From: Edaphochlamys debaryana
Lineage: Eukaryota; Chlorophyta; Chlorophyceae; Chlamydomonadales
DNA: 64,000 nt
NCBI GenBank assembly: GCA_016858145.1
Contig: JAEHOE010000052.1
Location: 676,934-740,933 of the forward strand
Direction: 5' to 3'
The notes under the pieces are model-generated. The model made no database searches, had not been told where the DNA came from, and was given only the letters and a program-made list of their open reading frames with translations. The stretch's first letter is position 1; the number at the start of each line of letters is the position of its first letter. This document shows, piece after piece, positions 63,996 to 64,000 of this stretch. Both the position numbers and the translations under genes were made by a program.

Positions 63996-64000
63996 GTTGG
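61760..64000. repeat. 24-bp coding tandem array
   Basis: About 90 units of [28 protein letters not shown] sequence (written in pieces: GGAGGAGGAGG, CGGGGGCA, CGTTG or GGCCG). Units alternate CGTTGG (Asn-Val) and GGCCGG (Gly-Leu) or CGCCGG variants. The array is regular up to about 63.2 kb. Beyond that, 1-2 base insertions and deletions occur in nearly every unit up to the window end. Confidence 0.95.

Overview
This is nuclear DNA of a chlamydomonad/volvocine green alga (Chlamydomonas, Volvox or a close relative). The signs are high GC, many short introns with GTGAGT- or GTGCGT-type donors and CAG acceptors, TGTAA-type poly(A) signals, and hydroxyproline-rich Ser-Pro repeats. The family content fits too: a protein mixing C-type lectin and SRCR domains, a polycystin-type channel, and a minimal hammerhead ribozyme of the kind carried by Penelope-like elements. 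Bacteria are excluded by the intron density. All three protein genes I can support lie on the minus strand. Long plus-strand open frames are antisense shadows of GC-rich exons.

Right edge (60.7-64.0 kb): the 3' part of a gene for a cell-wall type hydroxyproline-rich glycoprotein. It has about 2.2 kb of an 8-residue proline-rich repeat and a small 8-cysteine C-terminal domain. Its 5' end is outside the window. Middle (13.7-58.6 kb): one apparent giant gene of about 45 kb and about 80 exons, roughly 8,600 residues by my approximate exon sums. In order it encodes a signal peptide, about a dozen C-type-lectin-like domains with a jacalin-like domain and an SRCR domain among them, four Ser-Pro/Pro-rich spacers, several Ig-like (HYR/DUF5011-type) repeats, an Ala-rich juxtamembrane region, the TOP (polycystin) domain, a polycystin/PKD2-type channel core, and a 1,700-residue cytoplasmic tail. 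Left (0.25-7.6 kb): a 21-exon gene fusing a secreted haem peroxidase to a multicopper oxidase. Its last exons run off the left edge. I checked every exon phase in that gene, and they all join.

Between 7.7 and 13.7 kb is a gene-poor stretch. It holds a hammerhead ribozyme motif (9,144-9,185, minus strand), a short tandem repeat, a G-rich tract, copies of a dispersed 20-bp word, an almost perfect 0.3-kb inverted copy of part of the polycystin tail (11,765-12,078), and the long 3' UTR of the polycystin gene.

Taken together the window is a surface/extracellular-matrix neighbourhood: a hydroxyproline-rich structural protein, a lectin-rich mechanosensor-like channel that itself carries wall-type Ser-Pro rods, and a bifunctional secreted oxidase that could cross-link such proteins. 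That functional link is inference; co-regulation is not visible in the sequence.
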